A stretch of DNA of 64,000 bases from Begonia masoniana (Eukaryota > Streptophyta > Magnoliopsida > Cucurbitales > Begoniaceae), in assembly GCA_022432975.1 (NCBI GenBank), contig CM039502.1, positions 25,628,383-25,692,382 of the forward strand, given 5' to 3'. Made by a program: the position numbers and the translations under genes. Of this stretch, positions 1-13,535 are shown one piece after another. Below the pieces are notes generated by a model that saw nothing but the letters and a program-made list of their open reading frames with translations, was not told where the DNA came from and did not search any database. How positions within the stretch are numbered: position 1 is the first letter of the stretch; every line of letters starts with the position of its first letter.

Positions 1-380
1 GCATTTACAGGCCTTCGGCATACAGAGCATTGCATTTACAGGCCTTCGGCATACAGAGCATTGCATTACAGGCCTTCGGGCATACTGGCCTTCGGGCATA
101 CAGAGCATTGCATTTACAGGCCTTCGGCATACAGGCCTTCGGCATACAGGCCTTCGGCATACAGGCCTTCGGCATACAGGCCTTCGGGCATACAGAGCAT
201 TGCATTACAGGCCTTCGGCATACAGAGCATTTCATATACAGGCCTTCGGGCATACAGAGCATTTCATATACAGGCCTTCGGCATACAGGCCTTCGGCATA
301 CAGAGCATTGCATTTACAGCCTTCGGGCATACTGGCCTTCGGGCATACAGAGCATTGCATTACAGGCCTTCGGGCATACT
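1..380 (+). repeat. Minisatellite, end of the N 5' LTR array
   Basis: Tandem units of about 16 bp (core GGCCTTCGGGCATACA) and ~32 bp (the same core plus AGAGCATTGCATTT or a variant). The array is cut by the window start and is the same family as the array at 7345-10507. Confidence 0.95.
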
Positions 381-910
381 GGCGCAGTCGAGGCTTATCT
401 GACCCGTGGGGAGTATGTATAGATTTTGAGGGTTTTTGGAATGTTTTGGAGTTGATGATTGTATAGACATATTAGGATGCTTGGTTCTGGTAGTTGATAG
501 GTTTACATTTTAACGTTTTTAAATGATATACTGGAACTGTTTGGGTAACTTGTTTCATAAGGATATGTTAAACTTTCAAATGGAACCACGCAGTTTATTT
601 TCATAAAAATGTACTTTATTATAGTTGCGTTTCGAGACGGTTTTGGAGTGGTATTTCGGAAGGCGTATGGATATCGAGGGTTCGAAGTTAAATGATAATG
701 TGAGGTGTATGTTCCTTTTTTTGATTTAATATTAATTACCTTATCAAATGTTTTAAAGTTTTATTAATTTGTTTTAAGTTATTTTAAATGGTTTAAAATA
801 TAGATTCAATTCTAACTTAATTTCCGCTTAAAGTTAGGTTTTAAGTTTAAAATGAAAAATTTGTACGGTAATTTAAGGGTAAATAAGGGTACAGTATTAG
901 GGTCGTGACA
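1..910 (+). repeat. 5' LTR of element N (3' portion only)
   Basis: Positions 381-910 match the end of the 3' LTR (10508-10985), except that this copy keeps ~50 bp (GGCGCAGTCG to the TTTTGAGGG region) missing from the 3' LTR. That stretch is also present in the LTRs of element A, so the 3' LTR of N carries the deletion. The LTR ends in TGACA just before the PBS. Confidence 0.88.
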
Positions 911-914
911 GTTA

Positions 915-926
915 TGGTATCAGAGC
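915..926 (+). promoter_or_regulatory. Primer-binding site, initiator Met tRNA
   Basis: TGGTATCAGAGC lies 4 nt after the LTR end. This is the usual plant initiator-Met PBS and is shared by A and B. Confidence 0.92.
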
Positions 927-1075
927 CCCCGGGTATTAAATCGGTTCTGTAGACTGCTCGCTGCACAGCCCACTACGCGGACATTCTTCATCACTGTAAG
1001 TATGTTTATAGCTTTATTTGATTTCAGTTTCTTAGAGATGTTTGCTTTTAACTTTTATAGGAGTTATTTATAAAT

Positions 1076-1156
1076 ATGGTACGTCGAGGGAATGATCGAG
1101 ACGACCGAGACGATACGATAGATCGGAGTAAGTTGGGAATAATAGGAGTTGAGTAA
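1076..1156 (+). pseudogene. gag start remnant of element N
   Basis: A 26-codon reading frame starts MVRRGNDRDD and stops at TAA 1154-1156. Its first ~16 codons match the gag start of element A at 47485 (MVRQGNDRDD), after which the sequence diverges completely. A good 3' splice-site-like sequence (ACTTTTATAG followed by G) ends at 1060, 15 nt before the ATG. The fragment marks where the coding part of an A-like ancestor was replaced. Confidence 0.7.
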
Positions 1157-4100
1157 GAAAGACTCTTAGGAGAATTTCGACGAGAAGACGGTAGAATTAA
1201 ATACAGGACGACATAAGGACTTATAGACAGAGAGTTAAGCATTAATCTGACTCAACCACAAGAAGAGGTACACTAGAGTTAGTTATTATTAGAAGGACGT
1301 AACTTACGAATGTAAGGGCTAAATAGATAGAAATTTGACATTAGTTGACGAACCCTCACAGATTTAGAAGGTGGTCAATTAAAGAGGGAGTTAAAGATTC
1401 GATTGTAAAGCTTACTAATGAATACCTAAATTGTCAAGTATAATAATACGACCTAATAAGACTCGTATAGTTTAGATTAGAGTGAGGTAAAGATAATTAG
1501 ATGAAAACGATATTCGAAGGAGAATCGGTTCTACTGAGGAATGTTAGAGAATGTAATTGGTCAATGCTAAATTATGAACAAAAGACTTAAGCATGTTCGT
1601 ACTGGGCCAATGCCATGAAGAAAATAGATGGATCAAGTCGAAACCGAGACGTTGATAAATATTAGAGAGGGGATGACGTAGACTTTGAATAAAAGAAGGA
1701 TAGAGTTACGCGTTAAAGCCCATGACCCGGTATAACCATGTGAAGTGAGCGCTTAAAATCCAGGTCCCATAAGAAAGGTACAACTTATGGAATGTGCGGT
1801 TTAAAGAATGGGAACTAGACCTTAATTGACAGACCCCTAAAGTTAGAATGAAACCAATAGAGGAGGAATTTGGAGTTTAGATGTAAGGCTTACTGGAGAA
1901 TGTTCTAGATTGTCAAGATATCGTTAGTGCGTACAAGTAGATAAGAAAAATATAATAGGAATTTACATAACCTAAATCTACAGGAAATTTGGAGCACCTA
2001 GACATCGGTGGCACACAAAGTTAGCTTAAGTAGGTTGTTGAAGGGGTGATGGACCAACTCAAGGTTGAAGACGCGTTATGTAGGGGTGTCGTATTGACCT
2101 ACATCCCAGGAAGAAGATAAGGCTATTACTCGAAGTGGGAAGATTAACAAAAATCAGACAATAATGGGTCAAAGTTATACGAAAGGTATACTTGAGATAC
2201 AAAGTTTGGCCGACCTCCAGGAGATATGCATTGTCTGAAAAGACTGGCCAATTGAGGACGATTGTTACTATAAGAGGGAGACGTAGTAAATTTAAGGGTA
2301 ATCGGTGATAGCAGAAGTAGTGCTGAATAGAGGTCATGAAACAAAAAGCCTAGGAACTAAGAAGAGCAATTACCGATACACGAAAAGACTTGGCCGACAA
2401 GGGATAGAGAAGACTTAGGGAAGATAAGGCCGATCGATCAGCAGTATGCACGTTGGGTATTGGATGTTGCTCGATCAGGCATACAGAGTAAAACCAAGAT
2501 GCATAGACTAAATAGGAAAGAGTTTAACACCATAAGTTAAAAGTCGTGTTTTAGGGGTTAGTGTAATGTGTGCGAGGATGGAAGAAATAGTGGATTGATC
2601 AGGGCGAGTAACAAGTACTGATAATGTTAGAAAGTAAGAGACTTTGAATTCTTTGGTTTAGAGGTATAAGAGTTAAGTGACGGGCCCTATAGTAAATACA
2701 GTTTGAGTTAAAGATCGTAGTTGAGACTTGCCTCTGGTATAGAAATAGAGATAATAGCAGTCGAGAAACATAGAGGGGCGAACCTTAATGATGAGGTGTT
2801 TCTGACACGCCTTGGAATATAGAATCCTTGGATTTGCGAATTTGAAGAGATTAGAATCGAAGGTGTACACCTATCCACAACAAGTTTGCAAACAAAAGGA
2901 CGGTTGAATGAGTCATTGTAAAGGAGCCAAGTGAAATATTTAGAACCTGATTAGAGCGAACAAAAGGATATAGATCATCGAGTACTCGAGAGGAGTCCGC
3001 GTGCGACATTTGAGATAAGTGCGGGGGATTGTTGGATTCAATGAGGAGTTAAGATTAGAAACTTAGCTCGGTGTTTAGTGCTGAACGTTTGTGAAGTTTG
3101 CGAGTTAAAGAATAGGAAGAATAAGGATGAGTAATAAACCCATTTAAGTAGGCTTGGGGTGAAATTAAGTTAGAAAAGGTTCCAAAAGACTGATGGTTGT
3201 CAGATCGAGACCAATAGACACGTGGGTGGTATAAGGTTAGAATAAATGGTTGGAGAGAATCTATGGCAAAACCTTGGGATTCAATTGTACTTTGAGTTAA
3301 TAAGAAATTGAGTTAAACAAATGAGTGTAATGTATATAGTAAAGAGAAAGTTAATTAAGGACTTAGCAATAGACCTCATTAAAGTAGTGCAGAGTGAGAA
3401 GTGATGTTTATAGGATCTTCGCTACAAGGGGACAAAGATCCGGAGTGGTTAGCAACCTTAGCTTCCGGTTGGACTCATCAAGACCAGGAAGTGTTCTGAT
3501 GACATAGTTGTGAAGTGTATCAACACAAAATTTGTTGAGAATTTTGTTAGGACCTGCTAGGTGCCTGAAGAGGTGTACGATTTGAATTCTACGGACGACA
3601 AAGTTATACGGGGGCAGTACTAGAGAAACGTGAACTCAGATAGTTAGAAACTAACGGAACTCAATTCGAAGAGTTAAAGAAAATAGAGGAGTTAAATTTC
3701 AACATGGGTGTTGTTTGGAGTCCTTGAAGGATGATCGACCCAAATGATGTTGGGAAGTTGAAGTTATTTCAAGGATTGAGGATAAGAGACCGTCTTTAGT
3801 GGAAACTAATTAATAAGCGAGAGAGAGTCTAATGTTAGTTTAATATTTTGGGTGACTAAATGCAAACCAACACGTGCTCGGGTTGGATATAGTTTTGGTT
3901 AAGATTTAGAGGTTTGGTAAGAGTCGATGTGTAAAACTGAAAGTGAGGACTACAATTAGGAAGTTAATGTAGAAATTCGGTGGGTGTGCATTCCAACTGT
4001 GAACAGGGTCGAGGAAATTGCGTTGAGGTATGGTTGCAGCCCAGAAATTGGATGAAATTGTAGTCATTCAATTTGACTGGCATTAGGAAGCTTAGGTATA

Positions 4101-4489
4101 ACTCTGTCCGAATGGGACAGCGGAAGAAAGAAGTCGATAAAGAGTGAATTTTGAAGTAGTATTATTAAGAGATTTAATCTGTGAGGGATTAAGTGAAAGT
4201 CGAAAGTTGGTACAGGCGCAAGTGTAAGTGACAAATATGTTGTCGGGTTAATTAATTGAGATTTGAAAAATTGGATTATGCTCAATACATGAGTAAGGAC
4301 GTGTGCAATCAAATCGAAAGTAAGAAATACGAATTTGGGGCCGATGTTGGAAAGATAGTAATGAGTTTTGGTTTGGAGCCACGAAGAGAGACCGTAAGTA
4401 CAGATGATAATCGAAGTAAATGTCGCATGACAAGGAACATAATATCAAGGACTATAGGTATAGTTAATTTTGTGGACAAAATTCTAAAT
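1157..4489 (+). other. Interior of element N, no recognisable gene
   Basis: No reading frame longer than about 90 codons occurs here, and I see no protease, reverse transcriptase, RNase H or integrase motif. The + strand looks rich in A and G and poor in C throughout. The last ~50 bp before the polypurine tract match the same position in element A. I read it as the non-coding interior of a LARD-type element. Confidence 0.65.
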
Positions 4490-4502
4490 AAGGAGGGTAG
4501 AA
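4490..4502 (+). promoter_or_regulatory. Polypurine tract of element N
   Basis: AAGGAGGGTAGAA directly precedes the 3' LTR start TGTAATA. The equivalent tract in A is at 51999-52011. Confidence 0.85.
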
Positions 4503-4538
4503 TGTAATATCCGGCTCGTACGGATTTTGGATATATTA

Positions 4539-6478
<1,940 letters not shown>

Positions 6479-7031
6479 GGCTAATTGAGGCTACTTGTGG
6501 TTGATTGGTGAAGAAATTGACGTGAATTGATGAAAAATCAAAATGGGGGAATTTCCCGGATTGGGGCAGTTCGGGTTTTGCTGCAATTGACCTATCTACG
6601 GTCGATTGTTTTAAAATTACTTTTGGCAGATTAAAATAGGTTTAGAGAGCACGTGGCCGCTGGAATCGTTCGATTCCGATAACCGATGCAAAAAGTTACG
6701 CGCGTTCGAAGTTTCGGGTCGGTTTTTACCGAACCCAAATTAAGGTCCGAAGGTATTGTTTTATAGTAATTAATGATATAAAGGACGTATTGAACGATAT
6801 TGGACGGAGTTAGAGTGAATTGCGATAAATGTTAAAATTTGAGAATTTTCGGGTTTTTTAGGAAAAACTCGTTAATTGTAATTTTAAACTATCGAGCGTT
6901 AATCGTTGTTTAAATACTTCGATTAGTTAGGTGAAGATTTTAGGAAAATTCCTTAATTAAGGTTTTTGTTAAATTTGGACATTTTATTGTTTAAGCTCGT
7001 TTTAAACGACAAATTGATAAAAATTGCGTAG

Positions 7032-7073
7032 GTGAACAACGCTCGTGGACGGAGCAAGAGCTACAGAAGACAG
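7032..7073 (+). promoter_or_regulatory. Predicted leader exon 2 with 5' splice site, element N
   Basis: The segment follows GCGTAG (acceptor-like, AG 7030-7031), starts GTGAACAACG and ends CAG|GTAAGT (GT at 7074-7075). It aligns with the same module in A. The motif GCCTACACCG follows within ~50 nt. Splicing is inferred. Confidence 0.5.
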
Positions 7074-7344
7074 GTAAGTTCTCGTGATTCTTTTCTTGCC
7101 GATTGGCCTACACCGTGCTTCGAACGTCGTCTCGAGGAGTTTTGGAGATGCCTTTAGTTAGTTTTGCTCGGTTTGGGTAGCTAGGTTTTAGGAGTTTATA
7201 GTTTATGCTTTACAGTTTTGATGGTCCATGTTATTGTTTGTTTACTTTATGATAGAGAACTGTTCACGCATCACTTATTTTAAAGAAAAGCATGAAAACG
7301 AATTTCCGCACAGAGGTTTAAAGATAACGTAAAGCATAGCATGA

Positions 7345-10300
7345 GCCTTCGGGCATACTGGCCTTCGGGCATACTGGCCTTCGGGCATACAGAGCATTGC
7401 ATTTACAGGCCTTCGGGCATACAGGCCTTCGGGCATACAGAGCATTGCATTTACAGGCCTTCGGGCATACAGGCCTTCGGGCATACAGAGCATTGCATTT
7501 ACAGGCCTTCGGGCATACAGAGCATTGCATTTACAGGCCTTCGGGCATACAGGCCTTCGGGCATACAGGCCTTCGGCATACAGAGCATTTCATATACAGG
7601 CCTTCGGGCATACAGAGCATTGCATTTACAGGCCTTCGGCATACAGAGCATTTCATATACAGGCCTTCGGGCATACAGAGCATTGCATTTACAGGCCTTC
7701 GGCATACAGGCCTTCGGGCATACAGAGCATTTCATATACAGGCCTTCGGGCATACAGAGCATTGCATTTACAGGCCTTCGGGCATACAGGCCTTCGGGCA
7801 TACAGAGCATTTCATATACAGGCCTTCGGGCATACAGAGCATTGCATTTACAGCCTTCGGGCATACAGGCCTTCGGCATACAGAGCATTTCATATACAGG
7901 CCTTCGGGCATACAGGCCTTCGGGCATACAGAGCATTGCATTTACAGGCCTTCGGCATACAGAGCATTTCATATACAGGCCTTCGGCATACAGAGCATTT
8001 CATATACAGGCCTTCGGGCATACAGGCCTTCGGCATACAGAGCATTGCATTTACAGGCCTTCGGGCATACAGAGCATTTCATATACAGGCCTTCGGCATA
8101 CAGAGCATTGCATTTACAGGCCTTCGGGCATACAGAGCATTTCATATACAGGCCTTCGGGCATACAGGCCTTCGGGCATACAGGCCTTCGGGCATACAGG
8201 CCTTCGGCATACAGAGCATTGCATTTACAGCCTTCGGGCATACAGGCCTTCGGGCATACAGGCCTTCGGGCATACAGAGCATTTCATATACAGGCCTTCG
8301 GGCATACAGAGCATTGCATTTACAGGCCTTCGGGCATACAGGCCTTCGGCATACAGAGCATTTCATATACAGGCCTTCGGCATACAGAGCATTGCATTTA
8401 CAGGCCTTCGGGCATACAGAGCATTGCATTTACAGGCCTTCGGCATACAGAGCATTGCATTTACAGGCCTTCGGGCATACAGAGCATTTCATATACAGGC
8501 CTTCGGGCATACAGGCCTTCGGGCATACAGGCCTTCGGGCATACAGGCCTTCGGGCATACAGGCCTTCGGCATACAGAGCATTGCATTTACAGGCCTTCG
8601 GGCATACAGGCCTTCGGGCATACAGGCCTTCGGGCATACAGAGCATTTCATATACAGGCCTTCGGGCATACAGAGCATTGCATTTACAGGCCTTCGGGCA
8701 TACAGGCCTTCGGCATACAGAGCATTTCATATACAGGCCTTCGGCATACAGAGCATTGCATTTACAGGCCTTCGGGCATACAGAGCATTGCATTTACAGG
8801 CCTTCGGCATACAGAGCATTGCATTTACAGGCCTTCGGCATACAGAGCATTTCATATACAGGCCTTCGGGCATACAGGCCTTCGGGCATACAGGCCTTCG
8901 GCATACAGAGCATTGCATTTACAGGCCTTCGGCATACAGAGCATTGCATTTACAGGCCTTCGGGCATACAGAGCATTTCATATACAGGCCTTCGGCATAC
9001 AGAGCATTTCATATACAGGCCTTCGGGCATACAGGCCTTCGGCATACAGAGCATTGCATTTACAGGCCTTCGGGCATACAGGCCTTCGGGCATACAGGCC
9101 TTCGGCATACAGAGCATTTCATATACAGGCCTTCGGCATACAGAGCATTTCATATACAGGCCTTCGGCATACAGAGCATTGCATTTACAGGCCTTCGGCA
9201 TACAGAGCATTGCATTTACAGGCCTTCGGCATACAGAGCATTGCATTTACAGGCCTTCGGCATACAGAGCATTGCATTTACAGGCCTTCGGCATACAGAG
9301 CATTTCATATACAGGCCTTCGGCATACAGAGCATTGCATTTACAGGCCTTCGGGCATACAGGCCTTCGGCATACAGAGCATTGCATTTACAGGCCTTCGG
9401 CATACAGAGCATTGCATTTACAGGCCTTCGGCATACAGAGCATTGCATTTACAGGCCTTCGGGCATACAGGCCTTCGGGCATACAGAGCATTGCATTTAC
9501 AGGCCTTCGGCATACAGAGCATTGCATTTACAGGCCTTCGGCATACAGAGCATTTCATATACAGGCCTTCGGGCATACAGGCCTTCGGGCATACAGGCCT
9601 TCGGGCATACAGGCCTTCGGGCATACAGAGCATTTCATATACAGGCCTTCGGCATACAGAGCATTGCATTTACAGGCCTTCGGCATACAGAGCATTGCAT
9701 TTACAGGCCTTCGGCATACAGAGCATTTCATATACAGGCCTTCGGCATACAGAGCATTGCATTTACAGGCCTTCGGCATACAGAGCATTTCATATACAGG
9801 CCTTCGGCATACAGAGCATTTCATATACAGGCCTTCGGGCATACAGGCCTTCGGCATACAGAGCATTGCATTTACAGGCCTTCGGCATACAGAGCATTGC
9901 ATTTACAGGCCTTCGGGCATACAGAGCATTGCATTTACAGGCCTTCGGGCATACAGGCCTTCGGGCATACAGAGCATTGCATTTACAGGCCTTCGGGCAT
10001 ACAGAGCATTGCATTTACAGGCCTTCGGCATACAGAGCATTGCATTTACAGGCCTTCGGGCATACAGGCCTTCGGCATACAGAGCATTTCATATACAGGC
10101 CTTCGGGCATACAGAGCATTTCATATACAGGCCTTCGGGCATACAGAGCATTGCATTTACAGGCCTTCGGGCATACAGGCCTTCGGCATACAGAGCATTT
10201 CATATACAGGCCTTCGGGCATACAGGCCTTCGGGCATACAGGCCTTCGGGCATACAGGCCTTCGGGCATACAGGCCTTCGGCATACAGAGCATTTCATAT

Positions 10301-10507
10301 ACAGGCCTTCGGGCATACAGGCCTTCGGCATACAGAGCATTTCATATACAGGCCTTCGGGCATACAGGCCTTCGGCATACAGAGCATTGCATTTACAGGC
10401 CTTCGGGCATACAGGCCTTCGGCATACAGAGCATTGCATTTACAGGCCTTCGGCATACAGAGCATTTCATATACAGGCCTTCGGCATACAGAGCATTTCA
10501 TATACAG
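7345..10507 (+). repeat. Minisatellite array in N 3' LTR, ~3.16 kb
   Basis: Units of ~16 and ~31-32 bp are interspersed and built on the core GCCTTCGGGC, on the order of 130 copies of the core. Longer units carry either GAGCATTGCATTT or GAGCATTTCATAT. The unit contains no stop triplet in the forward direction, so all three forward frames stay open for over 1,000 codons. I do not regard these as genes. The core can fold as a GCC-UUCG-GGC hairpin if transcribed. Confidence 0.97.
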
Positions 10508-10985
10508 GGTTTTGGAATGTTTGGAGTGATGATTGTATAGACATATTAGGATGCTTGGTTCTGGTAGTTGATAGGTTTACATTTTAACGTTTTTTAAATG
10601 ATATACTGGAACTGTTTGGGTAACTTGTTTCATAAGGATATGTTAAACTTTCAAATGGAACCACGCAGTTTATTTTCATAAAAATGTACTTTATTATAGT
10701 TGCGTTTCGAGACGGTTTTGGAGTGGTATTTCGGAAGGCGTATGGATATCGAGGGTTCGAAGTTAAATGATAATGTGAGGTGTATGTTCCTTTTTTTGAT
10801 TTAATATTAATTACCTTATCAAATGTTTTAAAGTTTTATTAATTTGTTTTAAGTTATTTTAAATGGTTTAAAATATAGATTCAATTCTAACTTAATTTCC
10901 GCTTAAAGTTAGGTTTTAAGTTTAAAATGAAAAATTTGTACGGTAATTTAAGGGTAAATAAGGGTACAGTATTAGGGTCATGACA

Positions 10986-11039
10986 CTGATACTACTCTCG
11001 CCGAAACACTTTTAACTTCGGAGTTCTTATGGGATCTGT
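10986..11039 (-). mobile_element. Cassandra-type LTR fragment (5S-derived part), left piece
   Basis: The reverse complement matches 5S rRNA from about the A box through the intermediate element (GTTAAAAGTGTTTCGGCGAG against the plant 5S GTTAAGCGTGCTTGGGCGAG). The piece is bounded by element N on the left and element B on the right. It resumes at 20518. Confidence 0.75.
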
Positions 11040-11299
11040 TGTAACGACCCCGGAGGGATCGACGCATAAACCATATCTTTCTTAATTATTTAATTCTTAT
11101 TACTCACACTTTACTCATTTTCGGTAGTATATTTTTTTTTAAAAACATAACTTAACTCAAAATGTCGTACATAATTCACTAGGCATCATTCGGCAAAGGA
11201 ACACTTTACGCATCTGCCGGCGGGGCAGTGCAATGTGTATCGGCTGGTGAAGGGAAACTTAAACCCTTAGACTAGACCTGCCGATTGAGGAATAAAACC

Positions 11300-11715
11300 A
11301 CATCTACCGGTCACTAGACGATAAAACCATGTTTATATCATCCGGTAGAGAGACCCTTTACATCATCCGGTGAAATAAGGGAACATCATCCGATGGACAT
11401 GTGCTCCTCACGTGCATTATTAAAACATGACCCGGTCACTAAACGACAAGGAAACCCTCACATCATCCTGTAACTAGACGACAAACTATACTTACATCTT
11501 CCGATAGCTTAAACGCTCTTCATCTGCCGATCACTAGACGACAAAATAGCACTTCCATCATCCGATGGCTTAGACACTCTACATCTGCTGATCACTAGAC
11601 GACAAAATAGCACTTCCATCATCCGATGGCTCAAACACTCTACATCTACCAATCGCTAGACGACAAATCAGCACTTCCATCATCCGATGGCTTAAGCACT
11701 CTACATCTGCCGATG
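11300..11715. repeat. ~60-bp tandem repeats in B 3' LTR
   Basis: Repeats built on CATCATCCGATGGCTTA...CATCTGCCGATCACTAGACGACAAAATAGCACTTC, shown here only in part. The 5' LTR copy (about 18390-18745) has fewer units. Related units occur in opposite orientation in LTR H (57060-57560). Confidence 0.8.
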
Positions 11716-11730
11716 ACGTCAGCCAGATGA
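11711..11730. promoter_or_regulatory. TGACGTCA-type bZIP site in B 3' LTR
   Basis: CGATGACGTCAGCCAGATGA; its reverse complement carries the conserved CTGACGTCATCG core also found in LTRs H and E. TGACGTCA is a known recognition sequence for plant bZIP factors. Function here is inferred. Confidence 0.5.
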
Positions 11731-12309
11731 TTGCCTTATCCAGCTTCTATCACACGGCAACAAACACCATAATCATCAAACAACCTCATTCAATAGAACA
11801 TACCACAACTCACCCGAATCTTAACTCGGTAACTATAAACCTCAATGAGTAAGGATCATAAACTCATCCAAAATACGCATAGTGGAAGGCTTAAGCAAAA
11901 CAAACCATTCAATAATCCTTAAATCGTATTCAGACTCTAAAGACAAACCATTCAAATCCGAATCTTATTGTTATAAGAAATTCTGTTTTACTTAGTCATC
12001 TGTTCATCATAAACTTTTCTGACTTACTATGAGCATAACCAGGGAGCTTAATCGCCTATCCAACCTTGCACTGTCACACTGAGCATCCTCTAGAAACCAG
12101 CTTTAAACGTTCTCTTGGATTTGGGAATCCTCACCTATTAACTCTTCACCTACATCATAAGGTTCAACTATAAGCCTAATGCTTAGTAAGGAATGCAACA
12201 ATAACATGAATGCATGAATGCATAATTCAGAGAAATACATAGTCATAAGTCTTTTCTTGTTCATAATCATCATCCATAATCATGTAACATATTCATTATC
12301 ATGTGTCAT

Positions 12310-12366
12310 ATCATTGTTCATAATCATTGTTCATAATCGTTGTTCATAATCATTGTTCATAATCAT
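12310..12366. repeat. 13-bp tandem repeat AATCATTGTTCAT in B 3' LTR
   Basis: About four copies, preceded by degenerate TCATAATCATC units from ~12240. The 5' LTR has the equivalent block at ~19340-19412 with one or two more copies. Confidence 0.8.
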
Positions 12367-12794
12367 CAATTAAGTTGTGTGGAATGAGAGAGGATTTGTG
12401 CCCGTAAAGGGGGTTCGACAGTGAGTTTGATCATGGTCCCTACTGCGGGTCGTATTCATATGTCCTTCTTTGGACTGTGACATACGCCGAACCGCCCCCA
12501 ACCCTCACTCAACCACGTTGCAGGGATTTTATCATCTTATTTTGTTCATGAGAAAACATACTTTTAAAACATTTTCATGTGCATAAAACATTGATAATGC
12601 ATGAACATGGGAATTCTTAACTCATTCAGACTACAGAACAGAACATTCATCCAGTATGAAAACTTACCATTAATCTAAATGTCAACATAAGTATTAGATT
12701 GTAGCATAATAACCTCTAATCGTCACATCAGTTACTATCTAGCATCCTTGTGATGTAGGGCTCTATTGGCCGGAAATCCTATACATTCACTTAC

Positions 12795-12840
12795 CTGGTG
12801 TCCTTAGCAATGAGAGCTCCTTTTCCTCAGGCTTCTTTAC
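12795..12840 (-). promoter_or_regulatory. Predicted leader exon 2 with 5' splice site, element B (3' LTR copy)
   Basis: On the minus strand TGTTTTAG precedes the segment (AG at 12841-12842) and the segment ends ACACCAG|GTAAGTG. CCCTACATCAC follows. The working 5' LTR copy (around 19815-19862) has an extra base at the junction (CCAGGGTAAGT). Confidence 0.5.
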
Positions 12841-13324
12841 CTAAAACATTTACATTACAGTAGTTAAAACAAAATCCTAAAAGTTCTACTCGTAAGTCAT
12901 CCTAGGGTCTAATAGCTAAGAGTCATTCCCGAATTCTTAGTTTAATACTCAATGTAGTCTGAAATCCCAAAACCAAAACAGACAGATTCGATTACCGATA
13001 ACTCAGGGGTGGTTGTTTTAAATGTCTAGAATCGATTTGATAAAAGCATTGCCACTCTCAGATTTCAAATGTTCTTATTATTAGTCGGCCATTGGAAAAT
13101 CCAAAACTCCAATGCCGAGTAGAAAACAGGGCTAACAAACTAACAGATAACTACGTTGTCTATTGCATACCTCGGGCACAGAGTAGTCGAGTAGTGGCAG
13201 AGAAAACCGATCGTCGAAGAGAGTATGCTGAAAGCAGAGAGCAAGAGCTCGGGAGAGAAGAAATCGCCGAAAAGGAAGGTGTCGGATACAGTGGTTTAAA
13301 TGAGGTTTAAAACATATCCTTTTT

Positions 13325-13334
13325 CTTTATATAC
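13325..13334 (-). promoter_or_regulatory. TATA box of B LTR promoter (3' LTR copy)
   Basis: On the minus strand GTATATAAAG is followed ~35-150 nt downstream by a leader ending CCCGAG|GTATGC, a plausible first exon end. The matching TATA in the 5' LTR is at 20348-20357. Confidence 0.6.
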
Positions 13335-13496
13335 TTGTCATCACCCACCATTATTACAACTTTGCCACCCAACCTAGTTTAAATCCACATGAAATTAATT
13401 ATTCTTGGTATAAAACTCTAAACCGTGAAGATTGAATATTTATGACCGTTAATACAGTTAGGAAGTCACCTGGTTGAAGTTGTCGGGTGTTATATC

Positions 13497-13508
13497 CACC
13501 CCTCCTTA
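13497..13508 (-). promoter_or_regulatory. Polypurine tract of element B
   Basis: AAGGAGGGGTGG in element sense, adjacent to the inner edge of the 3' LTR. Confidence 0.85.
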
Positions 13509-13535
13509 AACAAAATTTTCGTCCCTGAAAATTGA

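Larger units (their letters stand above)
11040..13494 (-). repeat. 3' LTR of element B
   Basis: Matches 18119-20517 with small indels. On the + strand it starts TGTAACGACCCC and ends GGGTGTTATA, so in element sense the inner end reads TATAACACC, a decayed TG start. It includes a ~60-bp repeat block, 13-bp repeats, a leader module and a TATA box. Confidence 0.92.

Noticed and set aside
7345..10507. CRISPR-like array
   Set aside because: Units are contiguous variants with no unique spacers, in a plant LTR.
7341..10587. Three overlapping forward frames of more than 1,000 codons
   Set aside because: All are translations of the minisatellite, whose unit lacks stop triplets. No signal, domain or codon structure supports a protein.
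13092..13310. 72-codon + strand frame repeated at 20115-20333
   Set aside because: Lies in both LTRs of B, opposite to the element, over its leader and TATA region. Similarity is due to LTR identity.
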